A DNA stretch of 64,000 nt from positions 1,984,001 to 2,048,000 of the forward strand of contig OZ253504.1 of assembly GCA_965262235.1 (NCBI GenBank). The letters run 5' to 3'. Positions 1-9,828 of the stretch are shown here, in pieces. The notes under the pieces were generated by a model. That model did no database searches. It was not told the origin of the DNA and saw only the letters and a program-made list of their open reading frames with translations. This DNA is from CATQGW01 sp965262235 (GTDB lineage Bacteria; Chloroflexota; Dehalococcoidia; Bin125). Made by a program: the position numbers and the translations under genes. Position 1 is the stretch's first letter, and every line of letters starts with the position of its first letter.

Positions 1-1
1 G

Positions 2-1123
2 AGCGCGTCGGTCTGGGACATGTCGTGGCTGATCGATCTGGGCCGCCCGAGTTCCGACGTGTGGAAGCGCGCCGGCGCGATCGATGAGTTCTTCTCCGCG
101 CTGCTGCTGATCCCGATCTGGTTCCGCGGCGTCGCGCTGGGTACAGCCGACCTCGATGAGCGCCCCTTCACCCGCACCGCCTTCGCTGGATTCGTCGTCC
201 TGCTGTTCGGCTTCACGCTCGGCGACAACGTGGGCATCGAGTCGATCGTGCAGATCGCCGCGCTCGTCTGGGTGATGACGTGCGTGATCGCCGTGGCGCT
301 GAAGAACTCCAGCAACCCCGCGACCGCCGAAGAGGGCAGCGGTATTCAGACGGGCCTGTCGCTGGCCGCGACGCTGTTCGCGCTGACCGCCGGGATTGCG
401 ATTGTGCTGCTGGTCGTGGTCGGGATCGTCGCCGGGATCGCCGGCGCCGGTGTCGTCTCGCCGGTTCTCAGTGCGATCGGCTTCGTGCTCGAACACGTCA
501 TCAAGGGCATCGCCTACGCGTTCTGGCCGCTCTTCTGGATCTTCGAGCAGATCGTCACGGCCTTAAGGCCCGACGAGCCGGTGGCGCTGGAAACGATCGC
601 CGAGGGCGTCGGCAGGCCGCTCGGCGACCTTGACGAGAACGCCTCCGAGCCCGATCCCACAGCGGGCATCGTGCTCGTGCGCGTCTTCGGCGGGATCGGC
701 GCGGTGCTGGTGCTGACTGTGCTGGCCTGGCTGTTCTTCCGCCGCTTCCTGCGGCGCAGCCCGGGCGAGGATGAGGAGCGCGAATCGGTCTGGTCGGAGG
801 CCGACATCCTCAGCGACATGTTCGGCGGCCTGCGCAACCTGCGCGGTCGCTTCGGCCGGCGCGGCGCGGAGCACCAGCCGGATGCGCCGATCGCGGCGCT
901 CTACTACGAGGTGCTCGCCGATGCCGACGCGCGTGGCGCGCCGCGCGCCCCGGCGCGCACACCGCTGCAGTTCGCGTCGGTCCTGCGCCGCGAGTACGGC
1001 TCATCGGTGCCGGCCGACATCTCCAGCGCGTTCTCGGCGTTCCGCTATGCGGAGCAAGAGCCCGACCCGGCCTTGTTCCGGCGCCTCCGCGAGGCCTGGG
1101 ACCGGCTGATCGAGCCTGAGTAA
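2..1123 (+). CDS. Membrane protein with C-terminal DUF4129-like region (5' end open)
   Basis: The reading frame is open to the window edge, so the true start may lie upstream; the first ATG is at 20 (367 aa from there). The N-terminal half has several hydrophobic stretches (about residues 48-66, 68-92, 108-140, 145-170) and another at about 215-235, followed by an Arg-rich cytosolic segment. The last ~80 residues (APIAALYYEVLADA, then TPLQFASVLRREYG and a final AW-RL helix) look like the DUF4129 tail found on transglutaminase-associated membrane proteins. No catalytic motif is visible. Partners, if any, would be upstream of the window. Confidence 0.6.
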   Translation, partial: SASVWDMSWLIDLGRPSSDVWKRAGAIDEFFSALLLIPIWFRGVALGTADLDERPFTRTAFAGFVVLLFGFTLGDNVGIESIVQIAALVWVMTCVIAVALKNSSNPATAEEGSGIQTGLSLAATLFALTAGIAIVLLVVVGIVAGIAGAGVVSPVLSAIGFVLEHVIKGIAYAFWPLFWIFEQIVTALRPDEPVALETIAEGVGRPLGDLDENASEPDPTAGIVLVRVFGGIGAVLVLTVLAWLFFRRFLRRSPGEDEERESVWSEADILSDMFGGLRNLRGRFGRRGAEHQPDAPIAALYYEVLADADARGAPRAPARTPLQFASVLRREYGSSVPADISSAFSAFRYAEQEPDPALFRRLREAWDRLIEPE

Positions 1124-1137
1124 GCCTGTCGGTCTCG

Positions 1138-1911
1138 TCAGTCGCGTAGGTCTTGCAGCCGAGGTTGGCCGGCGCTGTCTGTCGTGAGCCGCGGAACCAC
1201 GGACTCAACATCACTCTCCGCGGCGTAGGCCAGGTCGGCCTCGAAGCCGAGCTCGATCAGGTCACGTCCATGCGGCGATTCGCGCAATGCGGCCAATGCC
1301 GCCGCCGGCGCTGAGCCGTCGTACGCCCGCCAGAGCTTGAGCGCGATCATCGCCCCGTTGCCGAGGCGAAGTCTGGGCGCAAGTCGGATCAACGCCTCCA
1401 CGTACGCGCCGGCCGCGACGGTGTCCTCGAGCGACGCGGTGCTGCCGTTGTGATCGCCGCTGCACACGATCGCGATCGGCGCGTCACGCTGAGCGGCGTC
1501 ATTGCAGAGTGCGGCGGCGCAGGCGCTGAGGTTGCGCAGGCAGGCGGAGATCACAAACGGAGCGTGGGCGGCGGCGGCGAGCGCGCGTGTCCCGTTGCCC
1601 GTCACGTGGATCGTCGTCCAGCCGCTCACGTCGAGCGAAGCAAACTCTGTCGGGGAATTGCCGAACTCGGCGCCTGGTCCCGGCAGCGAATCCACCTCGC
1701 CGATCAGCCGGCTGCCCGGCAGCGCGTCGCGCAGCCGCTGAGCATCGGCCCACTGCGCGACCGGGTAGACGGCCTCGGCGCCGTGGGCGAGCAGGGTGCT
1801 GTGTACCGTCGTGGCGCGCAGGATGTCGATCACCGCCACGGCGGCGCCGTTGAGCCGGTCGGGTCGCGGCGGCTGGATGTAGACCTCGAGGGCGCGCAGT
1901 GTGTCGGGCAT
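1138..1911 (-). CDS. comB: 2-phosphosulfolactate phosphatase family protein (ComB)
   Basis: 257 aa, normal ComB length. Family landmarks are present in order: VAVIDILRATT near the N-terminus, a GE-x-DSLPGPGAEFGNSP-E block, HVTGNGTRAL, CSGDHNGSTASLEDTVAAGA and a C-terminal GFEADLAYAAESD. ComB hydrolyses 2-phosphosulfolactate to sulfolactate (known from coenzyme M synthesis in archaea); in bacteria the family also occurs without a coenzyme M pathway, so the physiological substrate here is uncertain. It is divergent from pyrF with a 46-bp shared intergenic. On its own strand a TACTCT hexamer at 1923-1928 could be the -10. Confidence 0.85.
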   Translation of the reverse strand: MPDTLRALEVYIQPPRPDRLNGAAVAVIDILRATTVHSTLLAHGAEAVYPVAQWADAQRLRDALPGSRLIGEVDSLPGPGAEFGNSPTEFASLDVSGWTTIHVTGNGTRALAAAAHAPFVISACLRNLSACAAALCNDAAQRDAPIAIVCSGDHNGSTASLEDTVAAGAYVEALIRLAPRLRLGNGAMIALKLWRAYDGSAPAAALAALRESPHGRDLIELGFEADLAYAAESDVESVVPRLTTDSAGQPRLQDLRD

Positions 1912-1945
1912 GTCGGCTGAGGAGAGTACGCCCAGGCTCGCGGGC

Positions 1946-1951
1946 TAGTCT
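1946..1951 (+). promoter_or_regulatory. Putative -10 box of a leaderless pyrF promoter
   Basis: TAGTCT lies exactly 6 nt before the pyrF ATG, so transcription would start at or near the start codon. The same TAG-N-CT, N6, ATG geometry precedes the carboxylase gene at 31431. No convincing -35 or Shine-Dalgarno is seen. Confidence 0.45.
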
Positions 1952-1957
1952 GGCGCT

Positions 1958-2809
1958 ATGCGGTTTGCGGATCGGCTTCGACACGCGGTAGACGCGGCCA
2001 ACTCGCTGCTCTGCGTGGGGCTCGATCCGCAGCCCGAACACACGGCTGCCCACGAGATGCTGAGCTTCAATCGCGGCGTGATCGAGGCGGCGGGCGAGTT
2101 CGTCTGCGCGTTCAAGCCTCAATCCGCGTTCTACGAGGCCGCCGGTGAGTTGGGCTGGGACGCGCTGGCTCGGACCATCGAGCTGATCCGCGAGCTCGCC
2201 CCGCACGCCGTGGTTGTGCTCGACGCCAAGCGTGGAGATATCGCGAACACCGCGCGCGCCTACGCCTCGGCGGCGTTTGAACTGCTCGGCGCCGACGCAA
2301 TCACGGCCAGCCCATATCTGGGCGCCGACAGCGTCGCCCCCTTCCTCGAACATCCCGAGCGCGGCGCGTTCGTGCTCTGCCGGACTTCAAACCCGGGCAG
2401 CGGCGACTTCCAGTCGCTGCGTGTCGTCGGCCCCGACGGCGATGGGCGCGGTGGGCGCGAGGAGGCGCTCTACGAGCGAGTCGCCCGTCGCGCCGCGGCG
2501 TGGTCGGACGATTTTCACCAGAACGTGGGGCTGGTCGTCGGCGCGACCTACCCCGCTGAGCTCGCTCGCGTGCGAGCGCTGGCTCCCACCCTGCCGATCC
2601 TGCTGCCCGGGATCGGCGCGCAGGGCGGCGATCTGGAGGCGGCGCTGGGCGCCGGGCTCGACGACGAGCGCCGGGGACTCTTGGTCAGCGCGTCGCGCTC
2701 GGTGATCTACGCCGGCGGCCATCAGGAGATCGCAGCCGAAGCGAGGCGGCTGCGCGGAGCGATCAACCAAGTGCGTGAACGCAACGGCGGCGCGACGCCG
2801 GGTGGCTGA
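1958..2809 (+). CDS. pyrF: Orotidine 5'-phosphate decarboxylase (type 2)
   Basis: 283 aa. It catalyses OMP to UMP, the last step of de novo pyrimidine synthesis. It has LLCVGLDPQPE at the N-terminus, the catalytic block VVLDAKRGDIANTARAYA (Asp-Lys-Asp charge network), then ITASPYLGADSVAPFL and FVLCRTSNPGSGDFQ, all typical of the longer PyrF type 2 subfamily. Late VGATYP and LLPGIGAQGGD form the phosphate-binding loops. No ribosome-binding site precedes the ATG, consistent with a leaderless transcript. The stop overlaps the GTG-start MFS gene. Confidence 0.95.
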   Translation: MRFADRLRHAVDAANSLLCVGLDPQPEHTAAHEMLSFNRGVIEAAGEFVCAFKPQSAFYEAAGELGWDALARTIELIRELAPHAVVVLDAKRGDIANTARAYASAAFELLGADAITASPYLGADSVAPFLEHPERGAFVLCRTSNPGSGDFQSLRVVGPDGDGRGGREEALYERVARRAAAWSDDFHQNVGLVVGATYPAELARVRALAPTLPILLPGIGAQGGDLEAALGAGLDDERRGLLVSASRSVIYAGGHQEIAAEARRLRGAINQVRERNGGATPGG

Positions 2810-4157
2810 GCCCAACGTCCCTTCGGGTCTGGCAACGAGCGCGGGCGGCTCGCCCGCGGGGCTGCGCGAGCTGTTCGGCAACACGAACTTCGTCAGGCTC
2901 TGGCTGGCCACCGGGATCCAGCTCACCGTCAATAGCGCCCTGCAGTTCGTGTTGCTGATTCGCGTCGTCGAGCTGAGCGGCTCGAGCCTCGCGGCGGTCG
3001 CGCTGGTGATCGTGCTGGCCGCGCCCCCGGTCGTCTTCGGGCTCGCCACCGGCGTGCTGCTCGACCGGCTCGACAAGCGGCGCGTGCTGCTCGTCATGGT
3101 GATCATCCGCTCGGGCCTCACGGCCGTGCTGCTGGTCGCCGACAACGTGTCGGTCGGCGCGATCTTCGCCGTCGCGTTCCTCACCGCCACCGCCGGTCAA
3201 TTCGCGTTGCCTGCGGGCGCATCATTGTTGCCCGCGTTCGTCAAACGCTCACAGCTGCTGGCGGCCAACTCCGCGTTTCAGTTCACCGCGACCAGCACGC
3301 AGCTGATCGGGCTGGTCGTGCTCTCGCCGATCATGCTCAAGGCGCTGGGCTTCGATGTCTCCTACATCCTCAGCGCCGCGCTGCTCCTGGCGACCGCCCC
3401 GCTGCTGGCCAAGCTGCCGCCGCTGCCGCCGCACCGGCGCGAGCAGAACGGCGACGCCGAGGCGAACAACGGCTGGTGGGGCCAGATTCGCTCGGCGGTC
3501 GGCATGGGGCTCGCCGACATCCATGAAGCTGCGCTGCGCGTCTGGCACGACCGCCTGACCGCGGTCGCGCTGATTCAGCTCATCACCGGCGTCATGCTGC
3601 TGTTCATGTTCGCGGTCCTCGTGCCGCGCTTCGTGCAGGATGTGCTGGGCCGCCATCCGGAGGACGCAGTGTTCGTCTTCTGGCCAACCGGCATCGGCGC
3701 GCTGGCGGTCCTGGTCGGCCTGCCCCGGCTGGCGCGACACTTCCGCGTCGCGGTGCTGGCCTCCGTCGGTCTGGCGATGATCACGCTGGTGGTCGTCGGC
3801 TTCGGCGCGCTCGACCTCGTGCGCGGTTCCTTGTCGAGCGACCTGCTGCTCGGCCTGACCCTGCTCGGCGCGCTCTTCCTCGGCTTCTCCTACGCGATGG
3901 TCAACGCGCCCGCGCAGACGCTGCTGCACGAGCGCACCCCGCCCGCGATGCGCGGACGCCTCTTCTCCGCCCAGATGATGATGGCCAACGCCGTCTCGAT
4001 GGTCGCGCTGGTGATCGTCGGCGGCGTGACCGACGCCGCGGGAATCCGCGAGGCGCTGTTCCTGCTCGGCGCGGCGGTGTTCGTGATCACGCTGCTCTCG
4101 GTCTGGTTGGGCCGCCCGGGCCAGTCCGGCGCGGCCCCGGGCCCGCCCGCAGACTGA
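2775..4157 (+). CDS. MFS transporter
   Basis: Up to 460 aa, about 12 hydrophobic segments, resembling the MFS_3 / enterobactin-exporter-type branch (LFGNTNFVRLWLATG at the start, GVLLDRLDKRRVLL in the first cytosolic loop, MRGRLFSAQMMMANA late). GTG codons at 2775 (used here) and 2802 are both possible starts; either overlaps or nearly overlaps pyrF, suggesting translational coupling. Substrate cannot be told from sequence. It is followed by a 130-bp gap before the next gene. Confidence 0.8.
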   Translation: MNATAARRRVAEPNVPSGLATSAGGSPAGLRELFGNTNFVRLWLATGIQLTVNSALQFVLLIRVVELSGSSLAAVALVIVLAAPPVVFGLATGVLLDRLDKRRVLLVMVIIRSGLTAVLLVADNVSVGAIFAVAFLTATAGQFALPAGASLLPAFVKRSQLLAANSAFQFTATSTQLIGLVVLSPIMLKALGFDVSYILSAALLLATAPLLAKLPPLPPHRREQNGDAEANNGWWGQIRSAVGMGLADIHEAALRVWHDRLTAVALIQLITGVMLLFMFAVLVPRFVQDVLGRHPEDAVFVFWPTGIGALAVLVGLPRLARHFRVAVLASVGLAMITLVVVGFGALDLVRGSLSSDLLLGLTLLGALFLGFSYAMVNAPAQTLLHERTPPAMRGRLFSAQMMMANAVSMVALVIVGGVTDAAGIREALFLLGAAVFVITLLSVWLGRPGQSGAAPGPPAD

Positions 4158-4287
4158 GCCTCGCTCGTCCCGCTACCGTCCCGACACCCCATCGCTACTG
4201 CATGGTTGGGGGGGCTGCGCTAATCTCAGACAGCGCAGCGCGCGCATCAGCGCTTGAGACGCTCAACGCGTCGGGAGGAGCACGGCC

Positions 4288-4809
4288 ATGAAGGAGGTCT
4301 CAATCGAGGCGATCCGGGTGTCGCTGATGAACTACAACCGGGTGGTCGTGCTGAAAGAAAAAGACGCGGACCGCTACCTGACGATCTACATCGGGGCGGC
4401 CGAGGCCGATGCGATCGCGATCCGCCTCCAGGATGTGTCAGTGGCGCGACCGATGACGCATGACCTGCTGACCAACGTGATGTCGGAGCTGGGCGCGCGG
4501 GTCACGCGGGTGGTCGTCTCGGAAGTCAAGAACGACACCTACTTCGCGCGGCTCTTCCTCACGATCAACGACCAGGAGGTCGAGATCGACTCGCGCCCGA
4601 GCGACGCGATCGCGCTCGCCGTGCGCGCCGAGGTGCCGATCTTCGTCGCCGACGCAGTGATCGATCAGGCCGGCGTGGTGCTCGACGACCAGGGCGCCGT
4701 CAGCGCCGATGACGAGTCGCGCCGCGAGCCGGTCAAGCCCGAGGAGCTGGAGAAAATGTCGGCCTTCCGGGACTTCATCGAGAGTCTCGACATGGACGAC
4801 TTCGAATAA
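4288..4809 (+). CDS. Bifunctional nuclease (BFN/DUF151) family protein
   Basis: 173 aa. The BFN domain fills residues 1-140: VVVLKEKDADRYLTIYIGAAEADAI, RPMTHDLLTNVM, then FARLFLTI and the hallmark VEIDSRPSDAIALAVRAEVPIFV. The acidic tail (residues 145-173) is variable in the family. A member was described in plants as having RNase and DNase activity; bacterial function is unclear. GGGAGGAG 8-10 nt upstream supports the ATG. It stands alone between the MFS gene and the atp operon. Confidence 0.88.
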   Translation: MKEVSIEAIRVSLMNYNRVVVLKEKDADRYLTIYIGAAEADAIAIRLQDVSVARPMTHDLLTNVMSELGARVTRVVVSEVKNDTYFARLFLTINDQEVEIDSRPSDAIALAVRAEVPIFVADAVIDQAGVVLDDQGAVSADDESRREPVKPEELEKMSAFRDFIESLDMDDFE

Positions 4810-4880
4810 ACGGCCCGCGCTCAGCGGTGTGGCGGCGGTGACGGATGTGCCTCCCGCCGGGTGGTTGTGACTAGAGCGGC

Positions 4881-4898
4881 TTGTGATAATCTTCGCAA
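4881..4898 (+). promoter_or_regulatory. Putative Rex operator overlapping an extended -10 promoter of the atp operon
   Basis: TTGTGATAATCTTCGCAA matches the Rex consensus TTGTGAA-N4-TTCACAA at 12 of 14 fixed positions. The extended -10 TGTGATAAT (4882-4890) lies inside it, so binding would block polymerase. A further TTGTGA half-site is at 4865-4870. The first gene's ATG is at 4921. A rex gene is encoded at 15778-16446. Basis: motif seen here; Rex biology from established knowledge; regulation inferred. Confidence 0.55.
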
Positions 4899-4920
4899 TG
4901 CTCGCGGGGGGTGGGGCCGG

Positions 4921-5181
4921 ATGAAAAACTGGCCCCCAGCGGTCGCCCTGCTGGGCATCGGTTGGTACGTCGCCACGTGCATCGTGTTGGGCGTAGTGGC
5001 CGGGCTCTGGCTGGACGGGCGCGCAGGCATTTCGCCCGCCCTCACACTCGTGGGCCTCGGCCTTGGCCTCGCTGCGGCGGGCTGGGGCGGCTACCGAATG
5101 TTGTTGGACGTGCTCGAAGGCCCGCTCACACGGCGCCATTCGAAGCGCGAGGAAACAGACGAGAAGGAGCGCGACGAGTGA
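4921..5181 (+). CDS. atpI: AtpI/AtpZ-like small membrane protein
   Basis: 86 aa with two transmembrane helices (about residues 6-28 and 38-58) linked by a short GRAGISP loop. This matches the AtpZ/AtpI-like protein that often heads F-type ATP synthase operons and is implicated in c-ring assembly or Mg2+/Ca2+ transport. The frame opens at 4861, but the promoter elements at 4881-4890 lie inside that extension, so ATG 4921 is the likely start. The end overlaps atpB by 4 nt (GTGA). Confidence 0.72.
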   Translation: MKNWPPAVALLGIGWYVATCIVLGVVAGLWLDGRAGISPALTLVGLGLGLAAAGWGGYRMLLDVLEGPLTRRHSKREETDEKERDE

Positions 5182-6698
5182 GCAAGCGCCGCCTCATCAT
5201 CCTCGGCGCACTGGTGCTCATCGTCGGCGGTTTCTTCCTCGTTCGCGCGCCCAAGCCGGTCATCGCGATCGCGCCCGAGCCCGTCTTCTCAATCGGCTGG
5301 TACACCGTCAGCAACACGATCCTCTCCGCCTGGGTGGTGATCGCGCTGCTCCTGATCGGCGCCTTCTTCGTCTACCGCCGCACCCGCGACATCGAGAAGG
5401 CGATGGTCCCCAGCGGCCTGCAGAACATCGTCGAGGTGCTGTACGAGGCCTTCTTCGGGATCGTCGAGCAGGTCGTCGGCGGGCGCAACGGCCGCAAGTT
5501 CTTCCCCGTCATCTTCACCATCTTCATCTTCCTGCTGCTCGGCAACTGGTTCGGCTTGTTCCCCTGGAACAACGTGATCGGCCAGGTCGAGAACGTCCGC
5601 GAGCACTACCTGCACGAGCTGGAAGTGAGCGTCGAAGAGGTTCGGGAGGAACTCGCACAGGGCGAACGAGCGATCACGCCCGCCGAGATCGACGCGATCA
5701 ATCACGCATTTACGAACGCCTATTTCGACCCGATCCACTTCGGCCTCGACGACCATGACCACGCCGACGAGCTGATCGACGAGATTCGCGAGCACCACTT
5801 GTCCGACACCGAGCGCGCCGTTCGCAGCGAGTTCGCGGTCAACCCGATTCCGACCTCGACGTCGGCGCCGAACGTGCTTGAAGCCGTGGAAGCGCGGCTC
5901 GAGGCGGCCGGCCTCGACGGGGAGCACGCCGAAGAAGCAATGCTCTACAACCTGCCGCTCAGCGCGGCCGACGCGGAGCTGGTCCGCGCCGAAGGCCCGA
6001 TCCTCAGCGGCGACGGGCTCAAGATCATTCCCCCGCGCACCCTGTTCGACACCCCGCGCGACTTCTCCTACAACGCCTTTACCGAACCCCTGGTGATCGA
6101 GCCGGGCGCGGATGGATCGGTGGCTCAGCTCTGCTTGATTGAGTGCGAGCTGCCAATCGGCGACCACGAGCCGCAGGCCGCGCCGACGACGGTCAACACC
6201 GCCCACATCGGCTTCGTCCTCAGGCTCGAGGAGAAGGGCTTCGAAGGCCAGACCGTCGGCCACGTCTTCCCCTTCTTCCGCGCCGTCGCGACCGACATCA
6301 ACCTGCCGCTGGCGCTGGCGCTGTGGTCGCTGATCATGGTGCAGTTCTGGGGTTCCCGAGGCGTCGGCCTGGCCAACAACTTCGGCAAATACATCGGGCT
6401 CGGCTCGCACGCGGTGGTCAAGGGGCCGATGGGCGTGTTCGTCGGGATTCTGGAGATCATCTCCGAGGTCGGACGAGTCATCTCGTTCACCTTCCGACTC
6501 TTCGGCAACATCTTCGCCGGCGAAGTGGTGCTGTTTATCTCGATGTTCCTGGTGGCATTCGTCGTGCCATCGGTGTTCTTCGGACTGGAGATTTTCGTCG
6601 GCTTCATCCAGGCGTTCGTGTTCGCGATGCTGACACTGGTATTCGCGGGCGCGGCGGTGGCGGGGCACGACGATCACGACGAAGAAAGCGCCCACTAA
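5178..6698 (+). CDS. atpB: ATP synthase F0 subunit a with large extracytoplasmic insertion
   Basis: 506 aa from GTG 5178 (AAGGAG 8 nt upstream), about twice the usual 240-300 aa. It forms the proton half-channels with the c ring. Conserved parts: an N-terminal helix, FFPVIFTIFIFLLLGNWFGLFPW (109-131), INLPLALALWSLIMVQF (374-390), the essential Arg in SFTFRLFGNIFAGE (R440, equivalent to E. coli R210) and the final helix pair. Between residues ~135 and ~365 is an added hydrophilic, acidic and His-containing domain (DDHDHADELIDEIREHH) with no transmembrane helix. From known subunit a topology this loop faces outside the cytoplasm. The tail is HDDHDEESAH. Confidence 0.93.
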   Translation: MSKRRLIILGALVLIVGGFFLVRAPKPVIAIAPEPVFSIGWYTVSNTILSAWVVIALLLIGAFFVYRRTRDIEKAMVPSGLQNIVEVLYEAFFGIVEQVVGGRNGRKFFPVIFTIFIFLLLGNWFGLFPWNNVIGQVENVREHYLHELEVSVEEVREELAQGERAITPAEIDAINHAFTNAYFDPIHFGLDDHDHADELIDEIREHHLSDTERAVRSEFAVNPIPTSTSAPNVLEAVEARLEAAGLDGEHAEEAMLYNLPLSAADAELVRAEGPILSGDGLKIIPPRTLFDTPRDFSYNAFTEPLVIEPGADGSVAQLCLIECELPIGDHEPQAAPTTVNTAHIGFVLRLEEKGFEGQTVGHVFPFFRAVATDINLPLALALWSLIMVQFWGSRGVGLANNFGKYIGLGSHAVVKGPMGVFVGILEIISEVGRVISFTFRLFGNIFAGEVVLFISMFLVAFVVPSVFFGLEIFVGFIQAFVFAMLTLVFAGAAVAGHDDHDEESAH

Positions 6699-6768
6699 CC
6701 GCGGCGCTGCCGGATCACATCACGTACAACGCGGCCGCGGAGGGTCGCACGGAGAGGACTCGCGCACC

Positions 6769-7026
6769 ATGGACCTGCTGAGCTTGATCCTGCAGATTGG
6801 CAACGATGGCATGAAGTACATCGGCGCCGGAATCGCGATGGGGCTGGGGGCAATCGGCCCGGCGCTGGGCATCGGCCTGCTCGCCGGACGCGCGATGGAG
6901 TCGCTCGGGCGCAACCCCGATGCCGCGCCCGTGATCCAGACCAACATGATCCTGGGCATCGCATTTACCGAAGCGATCGCGATTTACTCGCTGGTCGTCG
7001 CGGTGATGATCGGCTTCGTGTTCTAG
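6769..7026 (+). CDS. atpE: ATP synthase F0 subunit c
   Basis: 85 aa helical hairpin with the polar loop GRNPDA. The ion-binding carboxylate is Glu in GIAFTEAIAIYSLVV. The residues that mark sodium-type rings (Gln in helix 1, Ser/Thr after the Glu) are replaced by Ile and Ala-Ile, so this ring is predicted to carry protons. GGAGAGG lies about 14 nt upstream of the ATG. It sits 70 bp after atpB. Confidence 0.96.
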   Translation: MDLLSLILQIGNDGMKYIGAGIAMGLGAIGPALGIGLLAGRAMESLGRNPDAAPVIQTNMILGIAFTEAIAIYSLVVAVMIGFVF

Positions 7027-7111
7027 ATCAGTCGGCGCGCGGCGCCGCGCGAGTCTCGACACTCACGCGCGCCGACCTCGACGGCTGGTTGACGGTAGGG
7101 CAGGCGAACCG

Positions 7112-7618
7112 ATGGACGAACTCGGACTTAATCTCGCCGGGTTGATCACGCACTTCGTCAGCTTCGGGCTGTTGCTCGGGCTGCTGATCGTGCTCTTCTA
7201 CAAGCCGCTCCAGCGCGTGCTCGACGAGCGCCGCCGGCGGATCGAAGAGGGTCTGCGGGCTTCGGAGGCCGCCCAGGAGGCGGCCGAAGAGGCCAGCACC
7301 GAGGCGCGCGCCCAGGTGCAGATCGGCCGCGAAGAGGCCCAGCGCCTCGTCGCCCAGGCCCAGGAGATCGCGCAGCGGCTCGAGGCCGAGGCGCGCGCCG
7401 GCGCTCTGGTTCAGGCCGAGCGCCTGATCGAGCGCGCGCGCCAGGAGATCGAGCAGGAGCGCGATCAGGCCGTCCAGCAGCTGCGCAACGAGTTCGCCGA
7501 CCTGGCGATCTCCGCCGCCGAGCGCGTGATCGGCCAGGCGCTGACCCGCGACGATCACCAGCGAATCATCAGCGAAGTGCTGGCGGACTCTTCCGTCGGC
7601 GCATCGGACCAGAACTAG
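7112..7618 (+). CDS. atpF: ATP synthase F0 subunit b
   Basis: 168 aa. One N-terminal membrane helix (LITHFVSFGLLLGLLIVLFY), the LQRVLDERRRRIEEGL segment, then a long charged coiled coil rich in Glu, Ala and Arg that forms the peripheral stalk. Length and composition are normal for the family. It is followed after 15 nt by atpH. Confidence 0.95.
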   Translation: MDELGLNLAGLITHFVSFGLLLGLLIVLFYKPLQRVLDERRRRIEEGLRASEAAQEAAEEASTEARAQVQIGREEAQRLVAQAQEIAQRLEAEARAGALVQAERLIERARQEIEQERDQAVQQLRNEFADLAISAAERVIGQALTRDDHQRIISEVLADSSVGASDQN

Positions 7619-7633
7619 GTTCGGGGGTCGGCA

Positions 7634-8179
7634 GTGCCACCGCGAGACCCGGCCGCCAAGCGCTACGCCGAAGCCGTCTTCGCGATCGCGTCCGACGGCG
7701 CCTCCGCAGACCAGTGGTCCTCGGACCTTGACGATGTCGTCAACCTGTTCGTCAGCCCCCACGCGGCGGCGTTCTTCGTCAGCACCCGCGTCCTCCAGCC
7801 CGACAAGGAGCAGGTGATCGATGCGGCGCTGACCGACGCGTCAAACGAGGCGCGCAACCTCGCCAAGCTGCTCGTTCGCAAGCGCCGCACGGCGTTGGCC
7901 GAGCACATCCGCGAGGCCTTCCGCCAACAGCTCAACAGCGAGCGGCGGATCGCCCAGGCAGTCGTGACCTCGGCGGTGCCGCTCTCCGCTGAAGCGCGGG
8001 CCTCGGTCGAGGCGGCGGTGCGTCGCTACACCAGCGCCACCACCGTCGAGCTCAGCGAGAATGTCGACACGGCGATTCTCGGCGGCGCCGTCCTCCGAAT
8101 TGGCGACCGAATCATCGATGGCAGCGTTCGCACGCGGCTCAACTCGCTGCGACGCACCGTCGCCAGCGGAAATCTCTGA
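7634..8179 (+). CDS. atpH: ATP synthase F1 subunit delta
   Basis: 181 aa from GTG 7634. AAKRYAEAVFAIA opens the helical N-terminal domain that binds the top of F1. The C-terminal part carries ERRIAQAVVTSAVPLS, then ILGGAVLRIGDRIIDGSVRTRLNSLRR, the most conserved stretch of the family. Position between atpF and atpA is the standard order. Confidence 0.95.
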   Translation: MPPRDPAAKRYAEAVFAIASDGASADQWSSDLDDVVNLFVSPHAAAFFVSTRVLQPDKEQVIDAALTDASNEARNLAKLLVRKRRTALAEHIREAFRQQLNSERRIAQAVVTSAVPLSAEARASVEAAVRRYTSATTVELSENVDTAILGGAVLRIGDRIIDGSVRTRLNSLRRTVASGNL

Positions 8180-8211
8180 TCTGCATGGCTGAGTCAAGAG
8201 AGAAGTGAATC

Positions 8212-9738
<1,527 letters not shown>

Positions 9739-9828
9739 AACCACGCACTGAGAACGCATTGAGAACGCATTGAACACGACGTGGTGAGCCGCGGCGGCCG
9801 GATGGGCTGAGGAAGGCACGAGGAGCGC

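Noticed and set aside
4911..5177. N-terminal extension of atpB
   Set aside because: The extension overlaps atpI in another phase; GTG 5178 has a good AAGGAG and gives the normal subunit a N-terminus.
6769..7026. Sodium-specific c ring
   Set aside because: Gln in helix 1 and Ser/Thr after the ion-binding Glu, needed for sodium coordination, are missing.
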